Positions 1 through 13,054 of a DNA stretch of 64,000 nt are shown here, one piece after another. A model generated the notes under the pieces. The model saw only the letters and a list, made by a program, of their open reading frames with translations, was not told the DNA's origin and ran no database searches. The position numbers and the translations under genes were made by a program. Every line of letters starts with the position of its first letter. Position 1 is the stretch's first letter. Source of the DNA: Eleginops maclovinus (taxonomy: Eukaryota > Chordata > Actinopteri > Perciformes > Eleginopidae); the NCBI RefSeq assembly GCF_036324505.1, contig NC_086352.1, positions 27,182,312 to 27,246,311 of the forward strand, read 5' to 3'.

Positions 1-912
1 TAGAGCAAGCTGACCAACCTCATAGGTGCTGCAGACGTCCAGGAGGAAGAAGGAAAGAAGGAGAGGACAGGAGGAGATGGACAGCAGAGGAGGGAAGAGT
101 TCCAAACCATGACCAGCCATCCAGAGAGTGCAGGAAGGAAAAGGAGGAGGAGTGGGGTATGGCAGGGGGAGGGGCTTGGCAGCATGTCAACAACATGGCC
201 AAAGAGGGGGGTTGACATTGGGATTCTCATACTCCTGCTGCCAATCATATGGCCTGCTGATCCCGAACACACACACAAACACTTTCTGCGAGCCAGAAAG
301 GTTCTTATTTCTTTTTTTATAAACTATGTACTGTAGATCTTATTTCTAGAGGAGCTTTGCGACTTTTTGGGGAAAACTTGCTGACTCACTGGTCCCTCAC
401 TCACATGGCGATAAACTCAACTGACACCTCAAACACTATAATCCTACTGCACACACTTCTCTTGTAAGGAGAACTTCTTCTGGGAAATTCACCTATTCAA
501 TTTAAGCCAAGACTTTGATCGCTCCACTCTTATGTCTGTGCTTAAAAGGTTTTACTACAGCCATTTAGATTAGCACAAAGTCATCTCACATGTACACCTT
601 GGTTTTTGTAGGGATGAAACAGCAAAGACAAAACTTGTTTCCACTTTATATGCTAAGTTTAGCTAACTGGTGGTTAGCACACAGAGATGAGAGTCTAAAT
701 TCCCATCTCAAATTTGTCCGGAAAGCATACTTCACAAAATGTTGTACTGTTCCTTTAACCCTGCCACTGTCACACTTAGCACAACAAATAAATAAACAGT
801 CCAAAACACAACACACTCCAATGGAAACTCACATCAGAGTAAGTGCTTCTCAGCGCTACTGAGAGTGTTGGTCCCAGTAAATTTGTCAGTTTAAACAGTG
901 ACAACAGATTTT

Positions 913-1074
<162 letters not shown>

Positions 1075-1416
1075 CTCTCGCTCTCTGGGCGGTCAGAATT
1101 CCCTGTCTAATGCAGGGTAATGGGTTTAGACTGCAAACACTAACACAGTCTATATAAAGCCTTGGCCCGCTGAGTTGTGACTGAAGCTGTTTCAACACAG
1201 CTCTCAGTAAGTATATTGCCAAACACACTCGCAAGTTTGTTGCTGGAGAATTCAAACAGTGAGCAGCACAAGTTGAACTGGGTCAGCAGAGTTTGGTATA
1301 CACATATGAGTATACATTTCTGTCTACACATTCAAAGAAAACTCTCCTGGTTGAATCATCACCTCAAAAAATGAACAACTGGTTCAGACATTAAAGTCAA
1401 AGGTACAAGTGTCCTG

Positions 1417-1500
1417 CAGGGTTTTTACACCTTTTCCAAAGTCAAATTCAAGCATATTCAAGCTTTTCAAGCATCTCACAGCTGTGGTAAATTACATCGT
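1417..1500. repeat. teleost interspersed repeat fragment
   Basis: The stretch GGGTTTTTACACCTTTTCC ... AAATTCAAGCATATTCAAGC ... CAGCTGTGGTAAATTAC resembles a dispersed repeat I know from many fish genomes. Limits are approximate. Confidence 0.5.
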
Positions 1501-1862
1501 AATATATACATACTTATATTCAAATCATTATTTCACTACCTCACATCGAATTCGTTATACCATTAACAACCAAACGTTTGTTTCGCAATAGCATTCTACA
1601 AAAGGATAACAAATTAAAGAAAAATAAAACAAAACAAAAGTAGACTCGGCATCCCATTTAACCTGGCTGAGCCAATATAAAACAATCACACTAATCACTT
1701 TTCAATAAATTCATTCAGAACTGCAACTCACAATGGTTACAAGTGGAAATACTATTTACAAATGTGTACAATAATTTGGACGTAATTTTGGGTACTTAAA
1801 ACCAGGGTTGCAAACTCAGCTGACTGGCAGCAGGTATGAAAAACGTGACAATGCTCCGGCAT

Positions 1863-1890
1863 GGTAGCTTGTGTAAATTCACAAGCTACC
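1863..1890. repeat. perfect 11-bp inverted repeat with 6-bp loop
   Basis: GGTAGCTTGTG, loop TAAATT, CACAAGCTACC. It could form a hairpin in either strand. Probably a relic of a transposon, with no run of T to suggest a Pol III terminator. Confidence 0.8.
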
Positions 1891-2034
1891 CTGCCGTATA
1901 CAAAGTCATAGAAACTAGCAGCTCGTTTACCAGCTTTGAAACAATTCAATGCATCAATAATTATAATCAAAACGTATCATATTATTCTGAAATGGACCAA
2001 TCTGCAGAACTACTTTTATGCTTTGATGTAGGCT

Positions 2035-2168
2035 AATACTTCTCTACTTTTGCTTTAGTAGCATTTTGAATGCAGGACTTTTACTTGTAACAGAGTAGTC
2101 TGAAACTCTGGTATTTCTACTTTTACTCAAATACAAGATCTGAGTACTTCTACTTTTTTCCTACCTCT
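2035..2168 (+). mobile_element. fragment of hAT-like MITE (same family as 10365-10864)
   Basis: Contains the family's hallmark TTTACT/AGTACTT strings and the near-terminal AGATCTGAGTACTTCTAC, like the right end of the complete copy at 10365-10864. The terminal CACTG is lost. Confidence 0.55.
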
Positions 2169-2968
2169 TTTTTATAGCCTTAACAAAGGAGTTAAAACAT
2201 ATCAATACTGACATGTGATGGTGTTTAACATTATGCCTATGATAAAGTCAATTAGAAAACGAAGGCTAAAGCTAACGTTGGGCGTGAGTGACAATGTATG
2301 CTAGTTAGCTAGCTAAACTATCAGTTAAATAATATTGCAAAAAAGTTACTTTGAAACCTTAAGTGCACATCACGCTGTGCCGCTTCGACAGGGAGTTCTA
2401 ACTGTTCCAACAGCATTCCGAGTGACCACTGAACACCACAGGATGGCTACTATATCGCACATTTTAACATAGGTACACTCCTCTGAACCTTTTCACTCTT
2501 GCTCATCATGTTAGCTATTCAGCATGCTAACCTTACTAGCTTAAACAAACGTAACATGTTTGCCAAATCTTTATTTCTTTCTGATAATGATTAAGGTGAC
2601 CCATTCAATAGGTACATTAAGCAAGACCATTTCAATTTGTTGTTAGATGACTAACTCAGACAGAGATCCCTCTTGTGTCCACTAGACAGCAACACACAGC
2701 AGAAATATTTCCCCTCTAGCTACATAAGTCACAGGTGGAAAGCTATGAAAGAAAGTTGCACCCAGGAGCCTCTATAAGCAGAAATGGTGTGGGTCCACAA
2801 TTAATTATTCTACTTATTATTATATTAATTATTTACATGTACATGTAAAGTAGCTAAACAGGCCAAAAGATATGTTCAGAAACAACATAAAGACAGGGGC
2901 AGCATATTAAGTCAAGTATGTATTGACTGATCACCATAGCATGTTTTAGATGCTCATCAAAAACTTCA

Positions 2969-3148
2969 TCAAACTGTGCCACGAAGTCGACCAGTCAAGA
3001 GAAAGTCTCGCAAAGCTAGCTCAAACACCCCGCAGAATTTCACACAGTGGATAAGCCGGTTGAGGATGTGACGGTTCTTTCTCACCTCATCATTGTGGCG
3101 ACGAACAGGTAGCCTGTATCCCTCATCCAGTTGAGTGGCAATGTTCAT
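2969..3148 (-). pseudogene. hAT-superfamily transposase relic
   Basis: The minus frame reads MNIATQLDEGYRLPVRRHND, then EVRKNRHILNRLIHCVKFCG, then VFELALR before drifting and stopping at 2971-2969. The pattern (I)ATQLDEG...RHN(D/E)xVxKNRHIL.RLIxCVKxCGxFELALRG is the conserved N-terminal part of hAT transposases abundant in fish (ZBED/TTF-type zinc finger family). The usual HDE-containing continuation is lost and the next bases appear in another frame (FDEHLKHAM-like), so it is broken. Sequence up to about 3480 also looks repeat-derived but is not the transposase. Confidence 0.75.
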
Positions 3149-4319
3149 CTAGCCTGGCTCCGCTCAATTTTAATTTCCCTTCAGTACTAGGTCTGGGTTT
3201 TCAGTATATTTGCGGGTTTTCCCCGGCCAACCGACTGAAATTGCCCCAAAAGCGGCGGGACCATGTGAAGCATGATTGGACAATGATGTTTTGACAGATC
3301 TAAAGTCTAGAACACTGATTACGACTGCTGCTGTGTATGGGGAAAAAGCCCTCTTTCTCCCGTTGGTAGTGCGTCGCCCAAATCGCCCTAATACACAAAC
3401 CGCCCCTGTGTTGTAGCATAATACCAAACTAAAAGGAAAATACAACCTCTTCTCAGGATCGAAGTTCAAGAAGGAACAATACTGCTAGATTGTTTGACTT
3501 CACCAAACAGGCAGATGGAAGTGCTTATCAAGACTTAATGTAGAAAAAAGTAAATACAAGACAATAAATGGAAACATTCATTAATCTTGCCAGAGTACAG
3601 CACAAAGAATACTTATATTTATCTTCAGAAAGAAATACTGCTGGGAAAAATAAAAGTAAAAACTGATATTAAGATTTCAACTTTTTTGGATGCTATCAGA
3701 GAAAAACCATAAAGAAATTAAAATACTGAGAAACACCTACCACACCGACCGTTACCCCTCTCAACTCGTATAATACAGTCTGTTAAAATGTCCTTAAAAC
3801 AGTTACTGGACAGGTCCAAAGGCAGGACTTGAGATGTGACCTTATAGAACAGTCCTGAGGCTGCAGTCTGAGAGTGCATTTACTTCAACATCCAACAACC
3901 TAATGTTTGTTATAAAAAGTGAGGATAAACACTCTCCTTCATAATGATTTTATGCTCATGTACCTTATGTGTTTGTTGATTTCCCTTGAAAACACACAGT
4001 TGTTTCAGAGCAGCATTGCATGCAGGGGGCTTCTCATAATTGTCTGGTATGGTCTCTAATACTTCCTTTGGGTCTCCAAGCAACAGAATAAACTTACAAT
4101 GTCACCTATAATAACAAAAAGCCCCCAGAGGATTACATCCATATTTCACCATACATTTTCCTAAACAATGCAAAGATAACATTTTAAGAGCTGCTAAGTT
4201 ACTTCCTCTCACACACACACAAACACAATTTGCAAAGGGCCTATCAGTCGATTATTAAGTTATTTTATCTCATTCATACAAAAACTATGTGTGAGTGTGT
4301 GTTAGTGCGATAGGCCTAC

Positions 4320-4447
4320 CTTTGTTCAGGTTCGCTTTGGTCTTGTCGCTGAAGCCCTGGCTGCGTCTGTTCCCAGCAGCACTGACCGAGCCTCTGGTGG
4401 GGATGTCACCGCCAGCAGTGGACACCCGCGCTGAGGGGCCGGGAAGT
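4320..4447 (-). CDS. nav2: nav2 coding exon 6: start of the basic Ser-rich region
   Basis: The exon is 128 bases: one base completing Arg, 42 codons, and one base left over (phase 1). The acceptor is a (CT)n tract ending CCATTAG, the donor GTAGGC. It encodes LPGPSARVSTAGG, then a variable stretch, then NRRSQGFSDKTK. This parallels the NAV2 segment RLPGPTARVSAAG ... NRRSQSFNNYDKSK. The region is basic and rich in Ser, Thr and Gly, part of the long disordered middle of navigators that carries SxIP-type microtubule-tip signals further on (family knowledge, not visible here). The next exon is not recognisable in 1-4319 and must lie beyond the left edge. Confidence 0.92.
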
Positions 4448-5376
4448 CTAATGGAGAGAGAGAGAGAGGGAAGTGGCGAAAATAAGAAGGAAGGAAGAAT
4501 GAACATATTCAACCTATAAGGCCTTCATCCTACACGCATTGAGGAAATGCATTAATGCAGGTTTACAACACATTCCTGCTGGAACAAATCCAGCTTTCTA
4601 AATTCAAACAGAAGGGATCACTTAGTGAGGGCTGGGAGAACAGGGAGCATGCAGATTTATTACAGCAAGAGCTTTATGTGGCAGGAAAGAGCAGCACCAG
4701 GTTGTTTCTCATGTTACTGTTGAACTATTTTGTCACACAAAATGTACAACACCATGCTAGTATCTACTATCACATCACATGTTTCAGGCAGAAACAATTA
4801 CTAATGAAAAATGGCACAAAGAGAGAAAATAAATTATTCATTTTAATGAAAAGACATTTTCTGTCTAGTCTAGACCAATGCCACACACAAAATATTTAAT
4901 ATGTATGATTTCTTTTAAAGGATATGAGCCTGCAAAATGTGATGGACAGGTTTTATCATCCCACATAAGCATCACACTGTGTTTGTGATCCATGTTGTTT
5001 TTTTACCTTGTGACCTCAATCGAAGCAAAAGAAAGTTGATGAACTGATTGCACAACAAACTTTTGATGCTCGTTATTGATTTCCGAGAGTAGGAGTTCTC
5101 TTGCCTCTTGTTGGTCTGCAAGGTCAAGTCTACTTCAAATTGATGCCTAAACTAACCACTCAGTCCTCCTGTTATGTAGATCTTTGCTGACTTTCTTCAT
5201 GCTTTACATTACCCTTAAGGTACATCAGGCTCATCTACATGTATTTGGATTGGTCATAAAGATACACACAGTTTAATAAATGTTAACTCAGCTATTGTTT
5301 GCCTTGCTTACAGCTCTGCTTGCACCTACAGTCATCTAATGGAGAGGCATGAGCTCTCTCAGCACTGTGACATCTT

Positions 5377-5427
<51 letters not shown>

Positions 5428-7543
5428 CGGGCTGACAGAGTGTAGGTCCCAGTGAGGTGTGAGCTCTACAGCAACGGATCACATGTCCTGCTCCTTTATT
5501 TCCCACATGGCTTAGACAGGATATACTGGCCATGGATAAGCCTTGGTGAAATTTTTGACACCTTGATTTCATATGGTAAGTCGTTCCCGTTTGTCTTCAG
5601 TTAGGTCTGTGGGCTGAGCTGTAATCTGACCAAGCCACGGCACACAAACCTCTAATGAAATGCTAATTCACAGGCGGTGACGACAACATCATCATCATCA
5701 TCATCCTGGGACTGTGAGGCGGATGCTGATAAGCAGATTACAGCGCTCTCTCTCAGCTCTTGTATATATTATAGAAAGTCTAATTTCCGGCATGCCATTC
5801 ACTTTGGCGGGCCTTTATTTATCTGGCCATTGAGGGATAATATGATTTACCACATTATTTACTCAACAGAAGCCTAACATCATTTGCCTTGCAATTATGA
5901 CAGGACAAGTCAGTGTGGGGCATGCCCCTTTGGACTGGTTGTTTCTGGAGAAGAAATATTCTATTTGATGAAAACATTTTTCTTTTACATCAAGATTTAA
6001 ATATAGGATGCAATGCCCCAAAGTCAATATGGCTGCATTAATTTTTAAAATAAAATACAGGCCAAACATTTTTCTTTTTTGCTGAGTAAGTGTATTTTCT
6101 AAAAATATTTATATACATCCAAGATATTTATTAAAAGATGTATTGCAAAGCGAACAATCAGGAGCCATTTTCCTTATGCTTCTTCTTGCATTTTATAAAG
6201 CATTAGTGAAATGCATTGCTTGTGCTACCTACACAATCTGATACAAATAAGTTAAGGGTTTATAATTACAAATTACATTTTTTTCCATTGCTTTTGTCTA
6301 ACCAGAACCTGACTGTATTACACTGATGCAAAGGATGTCATATTTGCTCAAATGCAGTGCATCGGGAATTGAGGTAGATTTATATTTTTACATTTGAACA
6401 TGGATATTTTAATTAAAAAATGTTGATATGAATTCTGTGCATGAGATAAATGCAATATTTGCACAAAAAAAAGGCGCATTTATTTAAAGATTTCAGCTCA
6501 ATAAAACCAAATAAAAGTGACATTAGGAGATGTTAGAAAAAACATTGTTTCAAGTGGAAATCAACAGGAGCATCTCAACTCTTCATTTGTAGTTACACAT
6601 GCTGACCAGAGGGTGAGGCTGTTACATTGCTTTTGGGAGGAGCTGGTGTGGGGCAGGTGCAATGCATACTGAATTTGGGATGGGCACAGCATGCAAAACC
6701 ACATCCTGAATCCAATTTCAAGGTGCATCATCACATAATCCGTAATTGCATGCTAAAAAATATTCAAACTTAAACGCAAAAAGAGTCTAGAGCATCACAG
6801 TGAACGCAAACGGAAGCTAAATTTGAACAACGCATATTATAGACGCACATTCAAGCGACTACTGTGTTAATTATTAATGTCACATTATATGGGGGATGTG
6901 CTTGTCGGGCAAACCTGCACACACATACACACACCATTACTTAAGGGTTATCTAAAGGTCTTTCACAGCCCATTTAGCAGGCTTGCCAAATGAGGCGAGC
7001 TGCCAGACAGACAGGGGACAGGGCTGTCCGAAGAAGGAGCCTGGAGCTTTAGTTTCTATTTGCTTAACACTACCACTCATGCATATTTGATAGTGCTTGT
7101 AGTAGAGGTTGCCCTTAATCTCAGACAAAGAAAAACAACATGAAACTCTTTATAATACAAAAGAACGGCTGTCCTTGATTAGGGGCAATCTCTACCTTCA
7201 TATTTCAAGGAAGGGGGCGGGACTAGGGGAGTTGTGGAGGAAGGGGAGGGAGGAGCAATGAAACAGAAAGGCAGAAGACGCTGACCTAGAGGTCTTTTTC
7301 TGACCAAGGGAAAACTTGAGCAGTTTACTCTGAGAGCCATCCCTAGAGGAGGAGAAAAGAGAAGAGAGATATGGAAGAGGACAGAGACAGAGAGGTCAGG
7401 TTTACAGTTACAAATGACAGGAGGCGTGAACAGGAAGATAGAGATGACATAATGATGGATTAGAGCAGCAGAAATAGCAAGAAAAGTGACAGACACAAAC
7501 ACCTCCACCCAGCCTCAAGGTTAAGGCTCCTGTATTTCCTCAC
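4448..7543 (-). other. nav2 intron 5
   Basis: A 3.1-kb intron between exons 5 and 6. It has one (TG)n array at 5378-5426 and a six-unit (ATC)n run near 5688-5706. The stretch 5640-5880 is compositionally unlike the AT-rich surroundings (see findings). Otherwise AT-rich single-copy-looking sequence. Confidence 0.85.
5378..5426. repeat. (GT)n microsatellite, 49 bp
   Basis: Pure GT run in nav2 intron 5. It reads CA in the transcript. Confidence 0.99.
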
Positions 7544-7787
7544 CTGGACTGCATCTCGGCCTGTGCTGCTTTCTGGGCTGTGAGGGAAGGAGTCCCATGC
7601 GTAGAGGTGCTGAGCTGGGCAGGGGCGCTGCTCTGCTGGCTCAGGGGAGGGTGTGTGCCCTGGGGCTGGGCGATGGAGGGGTTAGAGGGATGCGGGTTAT
7701 GTCTCTGGGCCTGCTGCTGCTGCTGTTTGTAGCGGGACAAGCTGAAGAAAAGGCCGAGGATGGCTTTCAGATTACCATTCCGAATCT
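7544..7787 (-). CDS. nav2: nav2 coding exon 5: end of CH domain and Gln/Pro/Ser-rich linker
   Basis: The exon is 244 bases: two bases completing Glu, 80 codons, and two bases (AG) left over. The acceptor is GACCCACAG, the donor GTGAGG. It begins IRNGNLKAILGLFFSLSRYK, the last CH helix and nearly invariant in NAV proteins (residues 156-175). After that comes QQQQQ (five CAG codons at 7725-7711), then about 55 residues rich in Gln, Pro, Ser and Thr, ending QAEMQS. This linker is the fastest-evolving part of the exon set and is probably disordered. The terminal AG joins A of exon 6 to give the Arg of QSRLPGPSARVS, as in mammalian NAV2. Confidence 0.96.
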
Positions 7788-8204
7788 CTGTGGGTCAGGG
7801 AGAAGGATAATGTGGATTATTAACAAAGGAAAAGGAAGGACAAGTGAAGAAGAGAACAGACAATAGATGAACATAATAATGAAATAATTTGCCACTTGAA
7901 GAATGATGGACTATTCTGTAGTAACAAACTGTTTTTGCAAGCAGGCTACATTTACATACTGCATTAGGCACTGAGTTGTATGGTACATTAGTTCTATATG
8001 TGCTCTAATCAGCGCCTGCTGAGTCTTCATGTTATGTATACTGTCTGGCATTAATGTATTGTGTCCAGGCAAACAAGCTTGCCAATAAAAATGCATTCAT
8101 GTTTTAAGTTGCCATTTATCTTTTGTTTCCATAGTAGGAAGGGCATTTGTTTATTAGCACAGGTTTGTGTCTGACTCTGTTCTTCCAGTGAAAGTCCAGC
8201 TTAC
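7788..8204 (-). other. nav2 intron 4 (417 bp)
   Basis: A short intron between exons 4 and 5 with donor GTAAGC and acceptor CCCACAG. Nothing else is seen in it. Confidence 0.93.
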
Positions 8205-8277
8205 CCTCTGAAGACAGACCCTGGATGTTGACTCCTTTGGCTGCCAGGAAACTGAGGCAGGCATCGATGTTCTCAAT
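8205..8277 (-). CDS. nav2: nav2 coding exon 4: third CH-domain segment
   Basis: The exon is 73 bases, 24 codons plus one base. The acceptor is a pyrimidine tract ending TTTCCAG, the donor GTAAGC. It reads IENIDACLSFLAAKG followed by VNIQGLSSE (residues 131-154), the core CH helix in which the ACLSFLAAKG pattern is shared by all CH-containing navigators. IDACL and VNIQG favour NAV2 over NAV3, which has VDVCL and VNVQG. The final G joins AG of exon 5 to restore the Glu of LSxEEIRNGN. It sits only 417 bp from exon 5. Confidence 0.96.
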
Positions 8278-10364
8278 CTGGAAAGAGAGACACAGCTGTA
8301 AGACACGGTACTCTGCACATTTCCATTCAGATTTGCATATTGGTATAATGTGAGTAATCGTGCTGGTGTATCGTTCTCCTGAGAGCGTAATGGCAAAACT
8401 GGAAGACAACTACAAGTCTGCTTTTAAAGGAAAGCTGACAGCACAAAATATTCTAATGTGTTTACATTTTCAAAAACAATGTGCTGAAAATGAACACTGA
8501 CAAGAATCAAATAAAGATCAATACATTTTTCCATATAAAGTGATTTTATTATGGAGAAAGTTTATTATTATTTTAATAATACGAAATGCAAACAAATTCT
8601 ATATCTGTATCTAGATCTACATTAAAATGAACATAACAGACAATTGTGATTGAGGATGGTGGCCATAATTTGTGGAGAACATATAATGCTTGTTTAGGAA
8701 TATTAGGAATTGTACAACGATGACGCAGGAGCTGAAGTGAGTTAGATTTATGACAAAATGAATGTATCATGTTGTTGTAACAGATACAGAAGATCTCAAA
8801 TTGTTTGCAGCTATTACACCGGTATGTGATATATGTTATGAGATGTGTAAACATGGAGAAACAAGTGTTATTACCAAACTAAATCAACTTTTATTAACTA
8901 ATTTTCAAGAAATCAAGCTGTGGAACAAGCACCTGAAAACCAAAACATACCCTTTTTAACAGACATACACTGACTGGAGAGGTGCTGCTGGAGAGGTGTA
9001 TGGATGTACTGTAGTGCCTGACTGCTCATATTGTGCTTTTGGAAAGCTCAAAGTGCAATATTGACCACATGGTGACATATTCAAAACACAAACAGACTTT
9101 TATCAGCAGTGCAGCAAGAGAGGCAAACCATCAATACTGACACAGTTGCTATGACAGCAGCCTTGGCAACCTGAGCCCAGACTGCTGTGCTGTCACTGCA
9201 GTGCGAGAGGATTTGATAGGCAGACAGGCTTTGTTTGGAGCCCATGTGACCTATTATACAGCGAGTGTGCAAACAAAGTATAGCACATAAAACAAGTAAT
9301 AAAGCAGAGTCAGTGCAGATTAAGGATGGTGTGATCAAAGTTGAAAAAAATGTTGTTTTCTACGAGCAAACACAGCAGGTACAGCGCAAAAATATATCAA
9401 CATGGCACTGCCAAGTCTTTAAATGTTAGCTGGTGCTCTTGGCAAGGTAATTTACTGAAGAATTGACTGCAAAATGGATTTGAAAGCATTTTACAATATG
9501 CAGCAAGGTTAAAGAGGTGTTAAATCTTCTTCAGCATGACATTTATTACCAGTGAAAGTAAGGTTTATAACACGCAGAGACCAACCTGCCTCAATGTACT
9601 TACAACAAACCTGTTGTGAGAGTACAATATAATCTCCCAGCCAAGGGAGTACAAATATAAAACAGTGATACTTCTGGTAAACTAAAATACATATGAGCTG
9701 TGAGCTTTGTCAATGAGGTTGGCAGTGGGCCGAAACCGAGAGGGTCCCGCTCACTTAAGATTAATGACATGATTACACTTAATATGCACCGACTAAATAT
9801 AGCCTGACCTACAGCTCCCTCTGTTAGGTAGTATCCGACAGTGAGGTGAGCAGCTGAAGTAAAAAGTTCCTTCATATCCCCCTCTATTAAATACAGGATG
9901 AATAGAATAAACAAACTGATGATAAACACAGTTTCAAGAGTTACATACAATTGTAATACTTCCCCAGAAATTTCACATTTAGTAAAATCAACAACCATAA
10001 CACACCCACACAGAGCTGTCACAATGTCAGATTTTCCCTGCATGATTATCAGAGCACAACAAATCTACTAACTATAGACACTGATAGAAAACCTGAAAGA
10101 GTAAACAAATATTCTGCTATTGGTCAAATGTATCTTTAACTTTGTTTAATGCGTTTTTTGGTTCTTTTTTGGCAAATTAATTAAACTCGCAATAAGAGAA
10201 TAGAGAGGTGAAGAGGGAGTCTGTAATGATAACTGTAGAAAAGTGTACAAGAAAGCACATCTATCATTAACACCCTGTGCCACTATATAATAAGACTGCA
10301 GTTACTGTTGGTTACAGCTCACATATCTTTATCAGCAGCAATCCAACCCACATATTACCATTAG

Positions 10365-10864
10365 CAGTGGAGGAAAGAACTTCCCTCTACTTCACTACAA
10401 TTGAGGTGGAAATCATACATTTTAGTCCACTACATTTATTTTAACACTCAGTTACTAGTTACTTGGTACACATAATAAATAATACATATAAATGTACTAA
10501 GCTACACAGTATTACAAGTATCTAAATTTGGTCAAAATGTACCAACCACATCACAAAAATGCTGTTAAATACATAAAAACTGAATAATATCATGGCTATA
10601 ATAATTAAATACTGTGAAGATATAAACTATTGATACTTGAACTACATTAGCTGATATTACTTCTGTACTTTAAATTATTCTGAAACGGGTCATTGAGCTC
10701 AATGAGTAATTTGACTTTTTGTACTTTAAGTATATTTTGATGTAAATACTTTTGTACTTTTAAGTATTTAGAAATGACAACGTATACTTGTAATGTAGTA
10801 TTTTAAGACCATAGTATTTGTACTTTTACTTAAGTAAAGGATCTGAGCACTTCTTCCAACACTG
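10365..10864. mobile_element. complete hAT-like MITE, about 500 bp
   Basis: The ends are CAGTGGAGGAAAGAAC and GCACTTCTTCCAACACTG, imperfect terminal inverted repeats beginning CAGTG as in hAT elements. The flanks ACCATTAG (10357-10364) and ACAATTAT (10865-10872) agree at six of eight positions, consistent with an old 8-bp target duplication. The interior is AT-rich with many AAGTACTTTT-type strings and has no coding capacity. It matches a very common teleost non-autonomous repeat. Confidence 0.8.
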
Positions 10865-11420
10865 ACAATTATTTACACTCACAACCATAATAAAAAACTG
10901 ACCCACAACTCTATTATTCACGTCAATAACTCAAATACTGTTACTTATATCTATTACTACAACATGAAATCTTCTGCACCCTTACCATATCAATACTGTT
11001 TGCAGATGCTGCTAACCAGTTGGTAAATTCTGTATCAACAACCTAAAACACTGTAACCACTTCTTGTATTTGCATAATGTGTGCTGAGTTACTACTTGCT
11101 GCATTATCCAGGGATTACAGGTGACAGCCTTTACTATTGTACCACATTTTTATTAATCAATACAATCCCTGATCACTTCTCCTCCTGGTCCTAACCCCAT
11201 GTTGGTCTGAGTTGGTGTGTGAAGAGAGCTGTGCGTATTTAGCTGAAACCGCAGTGCTGGCCCTGCTGTCATTTCCGTGACCTCTAACCCCAGAAACAGC
11301 TGTTAGTGGGGGTGACATATGCTGCCCTTGGAGGTGATGCAGCAGAAAACGTAGTAACAGTATGAATGCAAACCATCGCCCTCTCCAAATACCACAGACT
11401 CTTTAAAAATAAACCTCGCC

Positions 11421-11512
11421 GAAATACCCCTCTAACCCCATCGCCATACCCAGAGACTCTCTGAAATACCCCTCTAACCCCATCGCCATACCCAGAGACT
11501 CTCTGAAATACC
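11421..11512. repeat. 42-bp tandem duplication (2.2 copies)
   Basis: The units at 11421-11462 and 11463-11504 are identical, and a third copy begins (GAAATACC). A more diverged partial unit precedes them near 11375-11405. Identity of the two copies suggests recent slippage or unequal exchange. Confidence 0.95.
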
Positions 11513-12933
11513 GCAGGCTTAAACTTTATTTAAGAGACTGAACCGCTCCCCCACTGTGCCAAATTCCCTGTTAAAGTTAGACTGTAAATAGCAGCAGAAA
11601 ATACGCATCATTAAGATCCCCTATCACAAATGCCAGACCCGTCCTGCTGAGATGCTCCCAAGCCCCGCCTCGCCGGGGGTATCCATACTGAAACATCTCT
11701 GTATTTAAAATCTGCAGAGCTCAGAGAAGCCAAAGTAACAGAATCAGGAGACCAATCCCTTCATCTATAATGTGATCATAAATAAATCCTCCCTTGATTA
11801 TTCTTTCTTTGCTGTGTACCACTGAGCAGTCTGTGATGTCCAATACCTCCCAGAGCATTTATTAAAGGCCATCTTTCTGTAGGGAGTATGGCCTATAGGT
11901 TTCAAATGCTTTACAATTAATTGACATCCCCAGTATGAATCCAAATCAGACCTTTACTGTATGTCAGCCCTCCATTTGTTTCATTTCACTTCTAAATGCT
12001 AAAAAGGCCAACACCGCCATTTTTATACCTATTAAGCCATACCTGATAAACAGAAAATGTAATAATGACCATACTGCAAATTGGCTTTATTTTGTAAAAT
12101 GTCATTAACAAATAAAAATAGAATATTTCGCCATTTAAAATGTATCAAATTCAAATTATATTCTTGCTCTTTTTTATTACGGTCACATTAAATATATCCC
12201 TTTTGATTGTTTTACTGTTGCTCGTCTCAAATTTGCTAGTTAAACGAGTCAGTTTGGGTCCCAGTATTATGTGATGGGCTTGTTGGGGTTATTTACAACA
12301 TATTTTTTGATCTATCTTTCATTCATTTCATTTAAGTCCTTCAGTCATTAAGTCTTGGCTAATTATTTAAACAGCACTTACTGACAAACTAAAACATTAT
12401 CAACAATAAAAGCGATTGTTAGTCGAAGAGTTACTGAACCTAACTCAGGTGATTTTGTTTCTAATGTCCCATTTTTGGACTTGTTCGTCTTCTGCTCTCC
12501 ACAAACTTAAATCACAGGACCACTGGCTGATGGATAACTGAAAACATACTCAAGTTAGGTTATACAAAATGCTCAAAACTACCCACTCTAGCACACATAC
12601 ATACAGTAAAGACTACCACATCATGATAATACTAAAGATAATATGCTTAATCGTTCCCTGCTCAAACCCTTCTGATAATCAGAACAAAAACATATCTAAA
12701 GAAGCCTGGAGAGAAACCCTCAACAGATCCTCTGAATAGCTAAAAGACACCGCTGGCAGCACCTACCTGCCTGGACAAGAGCTCTGTTCCTGTAGTGTGA
12801 CTGCTCCACCCGGCCTCACACCTCCACCCATGCCACCGTCACCTCCTGCTCTGCTCCGGCAGCAGCACTGGGCTGGCCAGACGACAGCCCTCTGAACAAA
12901 CACTTCTCCCCATCACAGGGATGCTAACGTTGC

Positions 12934-13054
<121 letters not shown>

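Noticed and set aside
20..202. A 60-codon minus-strand frame at the left edge as nav2 exon 7
   Set aside because: No match to the NAV2 segment expected, and no suitable acceptor with the needed phase.
1863..1890. Hairpin as a miRNA or terminator
   Set aside because: The 11-bp stem is too short for a pre-miRNA and rho-independent terminators do not apply in a vertebrate genome.
3170..3469. A 99-codon minus-strand frame as the next nav2 exon
   Set aside because: No similarity to the Ser/Lys-rich NAV2 region expected after exon 6; it lies upstream of exon 6 only in the wrong order, beside a hAT relic, and looks repeat-derived.
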